Positions 8,633 through 16,692 of a stretch of 64,000 bases of DNA are shown piece by piece. The first letter of the stretch is position 1. Each line of letters opens with the position of its first letter. The DNA is from Pseudophaeobacter flagellatus. GTDB lineage: Bacteria > Pseudomonadota > Alphaproteobacteria > Rhodobacterales > Rhodobacteraceae. The stretch lies in assembly GCF_021228235.1 (NCBI RefSeq), contig NZ_JAJQRG010000008.1, positions 1-64,000 of the forward strand, given 5' to 3'. The translations under genes and the position numbers were made by a program. The notes beneath the pieces are model-generated. The model ran no database searches and had not been told where the DNA came from. It saw nothing but the letters and a program-made list of their open reading frames with translations.

Positions 8633-8704
8633 TCAGTTCTGTTCAAACTGCGGAAAGAGCATGTCGGTTTCCAGCGGGGCCTGGCGGGCGGAGAGGTCGT
8701 TCAT
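8633..8704 (-). CDS. possible 23-residue leader peptide
   Basis: An ATG-initiated frame of 23 codons whose TGA lies seven bases before the DUF2478 ATG, ending MLFPQFEQN. It is the first open frame after the divergent operator. The ribosome site is weak and nothing proves translation; it may be a leader peptide or chance. Confidence 0.25.
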   Translation of the reverse strand: MNDLSARQAPLETDMLFPQFEQN

Positions 8705-8755
8705 CGCAGGATCTTTCTGGGGCTGGTCGCCCGGCCTTGCGTGAGCCGTAGCGAA

Positions 8756-8807
8756 TTGGTAGTTAAGATGCGCATACCACCCGCTGAATAGGCATATCAA
8801 TTACCAA
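8756..8807. promoter_or_regulatory. paired inverted operator between NO operon and nsrR-like gene
   Basis: The left arm TTGGTAGTTAAGATGCG (8756-8772) and the reverse complement of 8791-8807, TTGGTAATTGATATGCC, match at 13 of 17 positions and are separated by 18 bases. The left arm contains AAGATGCGCAT, close to the NsrR half-site AAGATGC known from enterobacteria. The arms point to the two divergent genes, so autoregulation plus operon control is likely. Confidence 0.6.
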
Positions 8808-8822
8808 ATCAGGACTGCGACC

Positions 8823-9236
8823 TTGCGCCTCACCTCTTTTACCGATTTTGGCTTGCGCGTGTTGATGCGGATGGCGGGCGATCCCGACCGGCCGTTCACC
8901 ACGGCTGAACTGGCCGACGAATTCCGCGTCTCTCGCAATCATCTGGCCAAGGTGATCTCGGCTCTTGCGGGGGCGGGGTATCTGCAAACCCGTCGTGGCG
9001 GCGGCGGCGGCGCGACCCTTGCGCATCCCGCCGAAGACATTCGGCTGGGGGATGTGATTGCCCGGCTTGAGGCCGATCAGGCTCTGGTAGAATGTTTCGC
9101 GATTAGTGGCAGCGCCTGCACCTTGACGCCGCATTGCCGATTGAAGGCGCGGCTGGCCCAGGCCGAAGCAGCCTTTGTTGCCGATCTGAACAGGGGTACG
9201 CTTGCCGATTGCATCTACCGCCCGGAAAACGCCTGA
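8823..9236 (+). CDS. nsrR: NsrR-like Rrf2 regulator
   Basis: A 137-residue Rrf2 protein. The winged helix covers residues 1-65 (TTAELADEFRVSRNHLAKVI), and the cluster cysteines lie at 91, 99 and 105 in VECFAISGSACTLTPHC, the NsrR spacing for an NO-sensing Fe-S cluster. The start is TTG, supported by an AGGA ribosome site eight bases upstream; no in-frame ATG lies before the conserved MRLTSFTDFGLR start. It faces the NO/ubiquinone operon divergently across the inverted operator and is its probable repressor, relieved when NO destroys the cluster. Confidence 0.9.
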   Translation: MRLTSFTDFGLRVLMRMAGDPDRPFTTAELADEFRVSRNHLAKVISALAGAGYLQTRRGGGGGATLAHPAEDIRLGDVIARLEADQALVECFAISGSACTLTPHCRLKARLAQAEAAFVADLNRGTLADCIYRPENA

Positions 9237-9252
9237 CACATTGCCGGTGCAA

Positions 9253-9741
9253 TCAGGCTTCAGGTAGATCCGCGCCAGTCGTTACTGGGCCGGGGCGTTC
9301 TGCGGTCGGGTCCTTATCCCTTAGCGTTGCATTGACCGTGGTGTCCGCAGCGGCAGCAAACTGCATGGAGCTGATTTTCCACCCGGTCTCTCTGCGCCGC
9401 AGAAGGACAAACCCGAAGTAGGGTCCCTCTGCCAAGCGCGCCCCCTCGCTGACATAGCGGGATTCGTAGGTTGCTGTGAGCGTGTCGTCATCGACAAAGT
9501 CTGCCTCAAGGCAGCGGCGAGCCAAATGTGTCAACTGCTGTGTCTTTAGGCGTTGAATGAAGGCGACACAAATAGCCCGCATCTCTTCGTTGCTTTCTAC
9601 GATGATTTTGCGTTCCATGGTTTCGAGGGTGCAGGGAATATCGCACCACGCCAGAGTGCGCTCTATATCGCCCGACATCGTGGCCTCTCCATGGCGGTCC
9701 AAGAAATCCTGCGCAATCCGATGTGCGTCTGTTTGAGACAT
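9253..9741 (-). CDS. NTF2/SnoaL-like protein of unknown role
   Basis: A 162-residue protein starting MSQTDAHRIAQDFLDRHGEA, with the shape of an NTF2-like cone domain: an N-terminal helix pair, FVDDDTLTATYESRYV, YFGFVLLRRRETGWKISSMQF. Such proteins bind or transform small molecules or serve as accessory subunits; no catalytic residues identify a reaction. It is convergent with nsrR, only 16 bases apart, and not obviously part of either neighbouring operon. Seven further codons upstream are open, but the ATG at 9741 fits the domain start better. Confidence 0.65.
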   Translation of the reverse strand: MSQTDAHRIAQDFLDRHGEATMSGDIERTLAWCDIPCTLETMERKIIVESNEEMRAICVAFIQRLKTQQLTHLARRCLEADFVDDDTLTATYESRYVSEGARLAEGPYFGFVLLRRRETGWKISSMQFAAAADTTVNATLRDKDPTAERPGPVTTGADLPEA

Positions 9742-10165
9742 GGGCGAAACCTGCAAAACCATTCCGATAGTACGGCTCGTAGCTTGAACAATGATGCCTG
9801 CATTTCATACCCTTTATTGAATTTTGAGTTCTCATTCCACCTCTGGCTACGCAAGAGCGGCGGAATACAGGCAGGGCGCTGATCAGTTGTCTTCGGTTGA
9901 AAGCCTGTTCGGACGAGAAACACCGCAATTCCCACTGCGGTGGTCTGGGGGAATGTCGTGATATCGGTTGGCCCAGCCCCAGATCGATCTTTTCCTATAG
10001 TTTTGCCCTTCGGTTGAGCGCTGCAGCGCGGATTGCGGAATCGGGGGCTAGTGAAACCGGGCTGGGTATTTCTGCGGTCTGGTTTGGTTATCCGTGGCAC
10101 GCCCCCCAAGGATAGAGAGGGCTGAACCACAGGCTGCCGCTGGTTTCGCACATATAACTTTACAA
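9742..10165. other. intergenic region with no gene seen
   Basis: About 420 bases between the NTF2-like gene and the sugar importer. Open frames on both strands are short, lack family features and have poor ribosome sites. The right end contains the importer promoter region; the rest is unexplained and could hide a small RNA or a decayed gene. Confidence 0.4.
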
Positions 10166-10184
10166 AAGTATTAAAGTAATACTT
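10166..10184. promoter_or_regulatory. palindromic operator of the sugar importer
   Basis: AAGTATTA and TAATACTT form a perfect 8-bp inverted repeat around AAG, 33 bases before the substrate-binding protein start. Its size and symmetry suit a GntR/FadR dimer, and a FadR-type regulator is the last gene of the same operon. Confidence 0.6.
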
Positions 10185-10216
10185 AATGGTCGGGCATAAT
10201 GTTTTGGGAGGAACAC

Positions 10217-11170
10217 ATGTCTATTAAATCCATACTGCTTGCCAGTGTCGTTGCGCTGTCGCCCTTTGCTGCTTTGGCACAGGATATGACCATTGGCTTT
10301 TCGCAAATCGGGTCCGAATCCGGTTGGCGTGCTGCTGAAACCACGGTCACCAAACAGCAAGCCGAAGCCCGCGGCATTACCTTGAAATTTGCCGATGCTC
10401 AGCAAAAACAGGAAAACCAGATCTCTGCCCTGCGGTCCTTTGTTGCCCAGGGTGTTGACGCGATCCTGATTGCGCCGGTTGTCGCCACCGGGTGGGATGA
10501 GGTTCTGGAAGAGGCCAAGGAAGCTGAAATTCCTGTTGTTTTGCTGGACCGCACGGTTGACGCACCGGATGATCTCTATCTGACGGCGGTGACATCCGAT
10601 TTGGTGCACGAAGGCGAAGTCGCGGGGCGGTGGCTGGTTGACGAACAGGCGGGGGCCGAGTGCCGAATTGTCGAACTGCAGGGCACCACGGGGTCTTCAC
10701 CGGCAATCGACCGGAAGGCAGGTTTCGAGAAGGCCATCGCCGGAAATGACAACCTGAAGATCGTGCGCTCGCAAACCGGGGATTTCACCCGCTCGCAGGG
10801 CAAGGTCGTGATGGAGAGCTTTCTCAAGGCGGAGGGAGGCGAAAACATCTGTGCGCTTTATGCCCATAACGATGACATGGCTGTGGGCGCGATCCAGGCT
10901 ATCAAAGAGGCCGGTCTGAACCCCGGTGAGGATATCAAGATCGTGGCGATTGATGGTGTGCCTGATGCCCATCTTGCCATCGCAAATGGCGAAATGAACG
11001 CGACCATCGAGTTGACGCCAAACATGGCTGGTCCGGCGCTTGACGCGCTGATGGCCTATAAAACAGATGGCACCGTGCCACCCAAGTGGATCCAGACGGA
11101 GTCGCGCCTTTATACGGCAGCAGATGACAATCAGGCGATCTACGAAGAGAAGAACGGTCTGGGCTACTGA
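10217..11170 (+). CDS. ytfQ: sugar ABC transporter substrate-binding protein (YtfQ-like)
   Basis: A 317-residue periplasmic binding protein with a Sec signal peptide (MSIKSILLASVVALSPFAALA, cut after AQA-like ALAQ). The mature part begins DMTIGFSQIGSESGWR, the typical start of YtfQ, the galactofuranose binder of E. coli. Family traits are the PVVATGWDEVLEEAKEAEIPVVLLDR and AHNDDMAVGAIQAIKEAG blocks. A strong GGAGG lies 8 bases before the ATG. It heads an operon with one fused ATPase and two permeases, the YtfQRT-YjfF layout; the exact sugar is inferred, not shown. Confidence 0.88.
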   Translation: MSIKSILLASVVALSPFAALAQDMTIGFSQIGSESGWRAAETTVTKQQAEARGITLKFADAQQKQENQISALRSFVAQGVDAILIAPVVATGWDEVLEEAKEAEIPVVLLDRTVDAPDDLYLTAVTSDLVHEGEVAGRWLVDEQAGAECRIVELQGTTGSSPAIDRKAGFEKAIAGNDNLKIVRSQTGDFTRSQGKVVMESFLKAEGGENICALYAHNDDMAVGAIQAIKEAGLNPGEDIKIVAIDGVPDAHLAIANGEMNATIELTPNMAGPALDALMAYKTDGTVPPKWIQTESRLYTAADDNQAIYEEKNGLGY

Positions 11171-11269
11171 CCGGATAGGGCCTTTACAGGTCTGCCCCTT
11201 TCACATCGGATGACACCACGCATATACCTGCGCGGTGTCATCCATCGCTGCGAGCCCGAGGACTATTCG

Positions 11270-12787
11270 ATGACTGATGAACGCCGCCCGATGCTTCAGG
11301 CGAAGGGTATTTCCAAATTCTTTCCCGGCACTGTTGCTTTGGATAATGTAGATCTGACTTTGCACGGGGGCGAAATCCACGCTCTGCTGGGCGAAAATGG
11401 CGCCGGGAAATCAACCCTAATCAAATGCCTGACGGGGGTTTACCGCCGCGACAGCGGCAGGGTATTGCTGCAGGGAAAAGAGGTCGATCCGACCTTGACG
11501 CACCACAGCCAGCGCCTGGGCATCGGCACTGTTTATCAAGAGGTGAACCTGCTGCCCAACCTAACGGTGGCCGAAAACCTCTATCTGGGGCGGCAGCCGA
11601 TGCGCGGCCCCTTTGTGGATCGCCGCCGCATGAATACCCAGGCCCGCGACACCCTGCGCGATTATGGTATCCAGATTGACCCGGCGCAGCCCCTGTCGAC
11701 CTATTCTGTAGCGGTGCAACAGGTCGTTGCCATTGCCCGTGCGGTCGAGATGTCGGGCAAGGTGCTGATTCTGGATGAGCCGACAGCCAGCCTTGACCAC
11801 GAGGAGGTGCAACTGTTGTTTTCAGTGATCCGGCGGCTGAAGGACCGGAGGCTGGCCGTGGTGTTTATCACGCATTTTCTGGATCAGGTTTTTGACATCT
11901 GCGACAGTGCAACGGTGCTGCGCAATGGACAGGTTGTCGGGCGGGTTGATCTGGCGACGACCAGCCGCAACGATGTCATCACCCTTATGTTGGGCCGCCA
12001 ACTGGCCGCGCAGGTCCGCGCGCCAAAACCAAAGGCCGGGGGCAACACGCTGTTGCAGATCGAGGGTTTGCAGAAAACCGGGATGCTGAACAGGTTTGAT
12101 CTCTCCCTGAATGAGGGGGAGGTGGTCGGGCTGGCAGGATTGCTGGGTTCGGGGCGTACCGAGACTGCAAATCTGATTTTTGGCGCGGTAAAGGCAGACC
12201 AGGGCAAGCTGACGTTTCGTGGCAAAGAAATACAGCTGCGCAATCCGCGCGATGCGGTGGCGCAGGGTTTTGCTCTCTGTCCGGAAGACCGCAAAACCGA
12301 CGGGATCGTTGGCGAATTGAGCGTGCGGGATAACATCATCCTGGCGTTGCAGGCGCGCCAGGGCTGGATGCGCAAAGTGCGGCGCAAGAAGATCGAGGCG
12401 ATCGCCGAGCATTACGTCCGCACGCTGGACATTCGGCTGGCCAACCTCGATATGCCGATCCGGCTGTTGTCGGGGGGAAATCAACAAAAGGCGCTGCTGG
12501 CGCGGTGGCTGGCCACCGATCCCAACTTTTTGATCCTGGACGAACCGACACGGGGCATCGACATCGGTGCTCATGCTGAAATAATCGCGCTGATCGGGCG
12601 CCTGCAGCAGGACGGTATGGCCCTGCTGGTGGCCTCGTCTGAAATGGAAGAACTGGTGGCCTATTCAAATCGTGTCATCGTCTTGCGCGACCGCACACAG
12701 GTCAAAGAACTGGTGGGCGAAGAGATCACATCGGACAATATTATTCGCGCCATCGCGGCCGACCCCCAGGTGGAGGCCGCCGTATGA
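11270..12787 (+). CDS. ytfR: sugar ABC transporter ATPase (YtfR-like)
   Basis: A 505-residue double ATPase of the CUT2 class. The first domain has GENGAGKST and VLILDEPTASLD but an altered signature (TYSVAVQQ). The second has the degenerate P-loop GLLGSGRTET and an intact LSGGNQQKALLARW signature followed by LDEPTRGIDIGAH. That asymmetry is normal for CUT2 ATPases. The ATG at 11270 is chosen over an upstream frame because the conserved ATPase start follows directly. It overlaps the first permease by four bases. Confidence 0.92.
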   Translation: MTDERRPMLQAKGISKFFPGTVALDNVDLTLHGGEIHALLGENGAGKSTLIKCLTGVYRRDSGRVLLQGKEVDPTLTHHSQRLGIGTVYQEVNLLPNLTVAENLYLGRQPMRGPFVDRRRMNTQARDTLRDYGIQIDPAQPLSTYSVAVQQVVAIARAVEMSGKVLILDEPTASLDHEEVQLLFSVIRRLKDRRLAVVFITHFLDQVFDICDSATVLRNGQVVGRVDLATTSRNDVITLMLGRQLAAQVRAPKPKAGGNTLLQIEGLQKTGMLNRFDLSLNEGEVVGLAGLLGSGRTETANLIFGAVKADQGKLTFRGKEIQLRNPRDAVAQGFALCPEDRKTDGIVGELSVRDNIILALQARQGWMRKVRRKKIEAIAEHYVRTLDIRLANLDMPIRLLSGGNQQKALLARWLATDPNFLILDEPTRGIDIGAHAEIIALIGRLQQDGMALLVASSEMEELVAYSNRVIVLRDRTQVKELVGEEITSDNIIRAIAADPQVEAAV

Positions 12788-13818
12788 CCCGCAATGCATT
12801 CTTGCGCCGTATCACCCCGCAACTGATCATTCTGGCCATCGTTCTGGGGTTGAATGTGTTGGTGTTTCCCGACTTTTTTGATGTCGAAATGAAGAACGGC
12901 CGCCTGTTTGGCAATCTGATCGACGTCTTGAACCGTGGCGCGCCGACGGCTCTGCTGTGCCTTGGTATGACCCTGGTCATCGCGACCAAGGGGATTGATC
13001 TTTCGGTGGGGGCAGTCATGGCGATTGCGGGTGCAACCGCCGCCTCGTTGGTTGTCGAGGGAAACCACTGGCTTGTGGCCGTGCTCGGCGCGCTGTCGGT
13101 GGGGGCGCTCTGTGGGCTGTGGAACGGCTTTTTGGTGGCCTTTCTGCGTATCCAGCCGATTGTGGCCACACTGGTTCTGATGGTCGCAGGTCGCGGCATT
13201 GCCCAGTTGATTACCGAAGGTACAATCCTGACATTCCTGGATCCCGGCCTAATCCATCTGGGCGCGGGCACGGTGCTGGGCGTTCCCACACCGGTGCTGA
13301 TCTGGCTGACGCTTGGGCTGTTCGTGGCCGTTTTTGTGCGGCGCACAGCGCTTGGCATGTTGATCGAGGCCATCGGCATCAATGAAGCGTCTTCGCGTCT
13401 TGCCGGGATCAACAGCCGTGTGCTGCTGGTCTGCGTCTATGTCGTTTCGGGCATCGGCGCGGCGATTGCAGGGGTTATCGTTGCGGCCGACATTCAGGGC
13501 GCGGATGCCAACAATGCCGGGCTCTGGCTAGAGCTGGATGCGATTCTTGCGGTGGTGATTGGTGGAAACAGCCTGCTGGGCGGACGATTTTCCATCGTGG
13601 CGTCATTGCTAGGGGCGATGATCATCCAGTCTGTCAACTCTTTGATCCTGCTGTCGGGCATGCCGCCAGAGTTCAATCTGATTATCAAGGCCCTGCTGAT
13701 CATTGCCATTCTTGTCATCCAGTCACCTAAAGTTGGGCATCTTTTGTACATCCTGCGCGCCTCTGCGCCGCAGCCTCACCCCAAACAACTCCCCCCTTTG
13801 AAGGAGAACCTGCGATGA
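12784..13818 (+). CDS. ytfT: sugar ABC transporter permease (YtfT-like)
   Basis: A 344-residue inner-membrane protein with around nine hydrophobic segments and the CUT2 permease block GMTLVIATKGIDLSVGAVMAI. It begins inside the ATPase gene (ATGA overlap) and ends overlapping the second permease. In E. coli YtfT pairs with YjfF; the same pairing here makes a heterodimeric channel likely. Confidence 0.9.
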   Translation: MTRNAFLRRITPQLIILAIVLGLNVLVFPDFFDVEMKNGRLFGNLIDVLNRGAPTALLCLGMTLVIATKGIDLSVGAVMAIAGATAASLVVEGNHWLVAVLGALSVGALCGLWNGFLVAFLRIQPIVATLVLMVAGRGIAQLITEGTILTFLDPGLIHLGAGTVLGVPTPVLIWLTLGLFVAVFVRRTALGMLIEAIGINEASSRLAGINSRVLLVCVYVVSGIGAAIAGVIVAADIQGADANNAGLWLELDAILAVVIGGNSLLGGRFSIVASLLGAMIIQSVNSLILLSGMPPEFNLIIKALLIIAILVIQSPKVGHLLYILRASAPQPHPKQLPPLKENLR

Positions 13819-14807
13819 TCCGCTCTACTCATCTTCCGCTGATTGTCACCTTGGCGACCTTCGTTCTGGCCTATGCGCTTTGTGCCTGGCAGTATCCGTC
13901 GATGTTGTCGTTGCGGGTGGTGGCGAACCTGCTGACTGACAACGCTTTCCTAGGAATTGTGGCGGTTGGAATGACCTTTGTGATCCTGTCGGGCGGTATT
14001 GATCTGTCCGTGGGATCTGTCATCGCCTTCACTGGGGTTTTTCTGGCCGTGGTCCTACGCGACACCACCCTGCATCCGCTGATGGCTTTTGCTCTGGTGC
14101 TGGTCATCACCTCGGCCTTTGGCGCTGCAATGGGATCGATCATCCACTATCTGGAAATGCCACCCTTTATCGTCACCCTTGCTGGAATGTTTCTTGCGCG
14201 GGGGGCGGCCTATGTCTTGTCCACGGATTCGGTGCCGATCACCCATGAGTTTTATGATGCATTGCAGCAGGTCTATTGGAAGACAGCCAGCGGCGGCCGC
14301 TTTCGGTTGATCGGTGGCGTCATGATCGTGACCTTCCTTGTCGGTATCATGGTCGCGCATCGCACGCGCTTTGGCCAGAATGTCTATGCACTGGGCGGTG
14401 GCAGCGCGACATCGCGGTTGATGGGGGTGCCGGTTGCATCGACCACGATTGGCATCTACGCCATCTCGGGGGGGCTGGCCGGGCTGGCCGGAATTGTCTT
14501 TTCTCTCTACACTTCTGCGGGTTATTCTTTGGCAACGGTGGGGGTAGAGCTGGATGCCATCGCGGCAGTTGTCATCGGCGGCACGCTTTTGACCGGAGGC
14601 TTTGGTTTTGTCGCGGGAACATTCTTTGGCATCTTGATTATGGGGTTGATCCAAACCTACATCGTATTTGACGGCACGCTCTCCAGCTGGTGGACAAAGA
14701 TCGTCATCGGGGGTTTGCTGTTTGCATTCATTCTTCTGCAAAAGGGACTGACTTGGGCATCGACAGCACGCAGAAAAGTAGCGACTGGCTTCGTCACGCC
14801 ATCATGA
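13815..14807 (+). CDS. yjfF: sugar ABC transporter permease (YjfF-like)
   Basis: A 330-residue membrane protein with the second CUT2 permease signature GMTFVILSGGIDLSVGSVIAF and a final GGTLLTGGFGFVAGTFFGILI block. It overlaps ytfT by four bases upstream and the regulator gene by four bases downstream, so all five genes are translationally coupled. Confidence 0.9.
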   Translation: MIRSTHLPLIVTLATFVLAYALCAWQYPSMLSLRVVANLLTDNAFLGIVAVGMTFVILSGGIDLSVGSVIAFTGVFLAVVLRDTTLHPLMAFALVLVITSAFGAAMGSIIHYLEMPPFIVTLAGMFLARGAAYVLSTDSVPITHEFYDALQQVYWKTASGGRFRLIGGVMIVTFLVGIMVAHRTRFGQNVYALGGGSATSRLMGVPVASTTIGIYAISGGLAGLAGIVFSLYTSAGYSLATVGVELDAIAAVVIGGTLLTGGFGFVAGTFFGILIMGLIQTYIVFDGTLSSWWTKIVIGGLLFAFILLQKGLTWASTARRKVATGFVTPS

Positions 14808-15529
14808 GCTTTGTCCACTCCGGTGGGCGAGAGGAGCGCGCCACGAACCATACGACATTTGTCGTTGATCAGCTGGGGCGCGCAATCGTTGCTGGCGAAT
14901 ACCCCGAAGGCACGATGATTCCGCTGGACCCAGATCTTTGCGAGATGTTTGGCGTTTCGCGCACTGTTGTGCGCGAGGCCAAGAAGACGTTGATTGCAAA
15001 GGGGGTGATCCAGTCCAAGGCCAAGGTTGGCACCCATGTGCGCAAATCCGATGATTGGAACATGTTCGACGAAGACGTTCTGATGTGGCACGCGGCTCAG
15101 AAAAACCCGGTGAAATTCTATGAAGAACTGTTCGAGATCCGCATGATCTTTGAACCGGCGGCTGCGGCCAAGGCGGCGACCATGGCCAATTCGGTGGATA
15201 GCGCCCGCCTGTCGCAGTTGTGTGATGACATGGAACACGCCACCGACCGGGCCTCTTTTGCTGTGGCGGATTATGAGTTTCACAAGCAAATTCTGAAGCT
15301 GTCGCGGAACCGGTTCCTGCATTCTCTGGGCGATATGGTGCAGACCGCCCTCTATTCCCTGTTCATGACAGAAGCTAACGACGCCTTTCCGCAGAGCAAG
15401 GTGGAGGTCGCCGTCAAACACCGCAAAATTGCCCTGGCTATCGCCTGCGGTGAAGCCGCGAACGCGCGTGATGCCATGACAGCGGTGATCAGCGAAAGTT
15501 TTGCCCGCACCCAGCCGCGCTGCGAGTAA
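14804..15529 (+). CDS. FadR-type GntR regulator
   Basis: A 241-residue regulator. The winged helix lies near residues 15-85 (DQLGRAIVAGEYPEGTMIPL, LCEMFGVSRTVVREAKKTLIAKG), followed by an all-helical FCD ligand domain with metal-binding residues in YEFHKQIL and VKHRKIA. Starting at the ATGA overlap with yjfF gives the usual family length. As the last gene of the sugar importer operon it likely binds the palindrome at 10166-10184 and answers to the imported sugar or a breakdown product. No sugar catabolic genes follow, so the effector is unknown. Confidence 0.88.
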   Translation: MSFVHSGGREERATNHTTFVVDQLGRAIVAGEYPEGTMIPLDPDLCEMFGVSRTVVREAKKTLIAKGVIQSKAKVGTHVRKSDDWNMFDEDVLMWHAAQKNPVKFYEELFEIRMIFEPAAAAKAATMANSVDSARLSQLCDDMEHATDRASFAVADYEFHKQILKLSRNRFLHSLGDMVQTALYSLFMTEANDAFPQSKVEVAVKHRKIALAIACGEAANARDAMTAVISESFARTQPRCE

Positions 15530-15734
15530 GCACCCGGCTGGTCATGAAGCCGTGTGAGTGTCCCGCCTGACGGGGGATCGGTTTGGGGCTGTGTGCCTGT
15601 CGTTTTGGCCAAGCCTGCTTTATATATAGGGGTCGCGGAGGGGGGCGTTACCAATCATAAAGAAATGATGGGCCGATGTCTGCAGCTCGCAGACGAACAC
15701 ATGTCACTACTCACACTCAGCCAAGGACGGCGCA

Positions 15735-16016
15735 ATGACAGACACAACGGCAAACCCCGACAAGACGCACTATATCTGCCAGACATACGTTGAAAAAAAG
15801 GCAGGTGCCGATGGGCAAGTCAGCCTGAAAATCGACAAGCAATTGCAGTATTCTTCAGAATCGCAAGCGCAGGACAGGGCAGATCGAGAGTTTCAGAGAG
15901 GAAACTGTATCGGTGCAGATGCTTATATGGTTACCGAGGACGCAGGCTCGGGCGAGGTCAGCCCCCCAACCTTTCTCGTAAGGCATGGGACTGTCCCCGA
16001 TATCGACGATCTTTGA
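15735..16016 (+). CDS. small conserved-looking protein of unknown function
   Basis: A 93-residue soluble, acidic protein (MTDTTANPDKTHYICQTYVEKK) without signal peptide or membrane segment. An AAGGACGG sequence 5 bases upstream of the ATG serves as ribosome site. The pattern of alternating charged residues and the DRADREFQRG segment looks like a genuine folded domain, but I recognise no family. It is monocistronic, and the dispersed repeat begins 15 bases after its stop. Confidence 0.6.
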   Translation: MTDTTANPDKTHYICQTYVEKKAGADGQVSLKIDKQLQYSSESQAQDRADREFQRGNCIGADAYMVTEDAGSGEVSPPTFLVRHGTVPDIDDL

Positions 16017-16030
16017 TCTGTGGAAATCTA

Positions 16031-16090
16031 GAGCATGTTGCACAAAAGCGGGCACCAGTATTGAGCAACTAAAACATGTGAAATCAAATT
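16031..16090. repeat. dispersed intergenic repeat, copy 1
   Basis: A 60-base element matching 18385-18444 at about three quarters of positions. It starts GAGCATGTTGCACAAAAG and ends AACATGTGAAATCAAAT; CATGTT and AACATG form an imperfect hairpin. It resembles the widespread alphaproteobacterial repeat with the core CAAAAGTGGGAACCGG. It lies between two convergent genes. Confidence 0.65.
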
Positions 16091-16210
16091 GGTAGGGCTT
16101 GATTGCTTGGAGGCTGCAAAAGATCACGCCCACCATTTCTGATCGCTTTGGGCAGTTGCACCCCTGCATCCTGAGTCAATCGCGCGTCGTGTCAGGCGCA
16201 GCCTGACGGC

Positions 16211-16528
16211 TCAATCCAATATCGCGGCAACAGCACCGATCAGATCAAGCACTTCTTTGGTGTCGCGGTCTACTTGGTAGATATAATCGCCAAGCCGATA
16301 GTAGGTCTTCCCTGGTTCTAAGCCATATCGGCCGGGTTTTCTGATCAGCGTATAGTCGCCCTGGAGGTAGTCTCCGCGCCCAAATATCCTCTTGGCATGG
16401 CCAGGAGGCAGGCAGCCGTTGTTCTTTCGGGCCAGGCCAGGGGGGCAGCCTTTTGGTCCGCCTGCTAACACTGCAACGGGCGCAACGCAGAGCAGCATTG
16501 CCATTGATAACTGGATAAGTTTGCGCAT
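16211..16528 (-). CDS. small secreted RcnB-like protein
   Basis: A 105-residue protein with a clear signal peptide (MRKLIQLSMAMLLCVAPVAVLAG) and a mature region starting GPKGCPPGLARKNNGCLPPGHAKR, then GDYTLIRKPGRYGL and YYRLGDYIYQVDRDTKEVL. This layout is seen in small RcnB/DUF1236-like periplasmic proteins of alphaproteobacteria, some linked to metal homeostasis; the role here is not known. The internal ATG is chosen because it starts the signal peptide. Confidence 0.7.
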   Translation of the reverse strand: MRKLIQLSMAMLLCVAPVAVLAGGPKGCPPGLARKNNGCLPPGHAKRIFGRGDYLQGDYTLIRKPGRYGLEPGKTYYRLGDYIYQVDRDTKEVLDLIGAVAAILD

Positions 16529-16692
16529 CGCAATCTCCTGTAGTTGTTGGGGTTGAGCTTGGCGATAACTTTGCGCTTTGCCAAGCTCCGGGCGGCAAAG
16601 CAGCAAGGGTCCGCCTAGCCTATTTAGCGATAGGCGACTTTGTTACGTTGGCAAGCGACAGCAGATCAACTGCTGGGTATCTTGGCGTAGGT

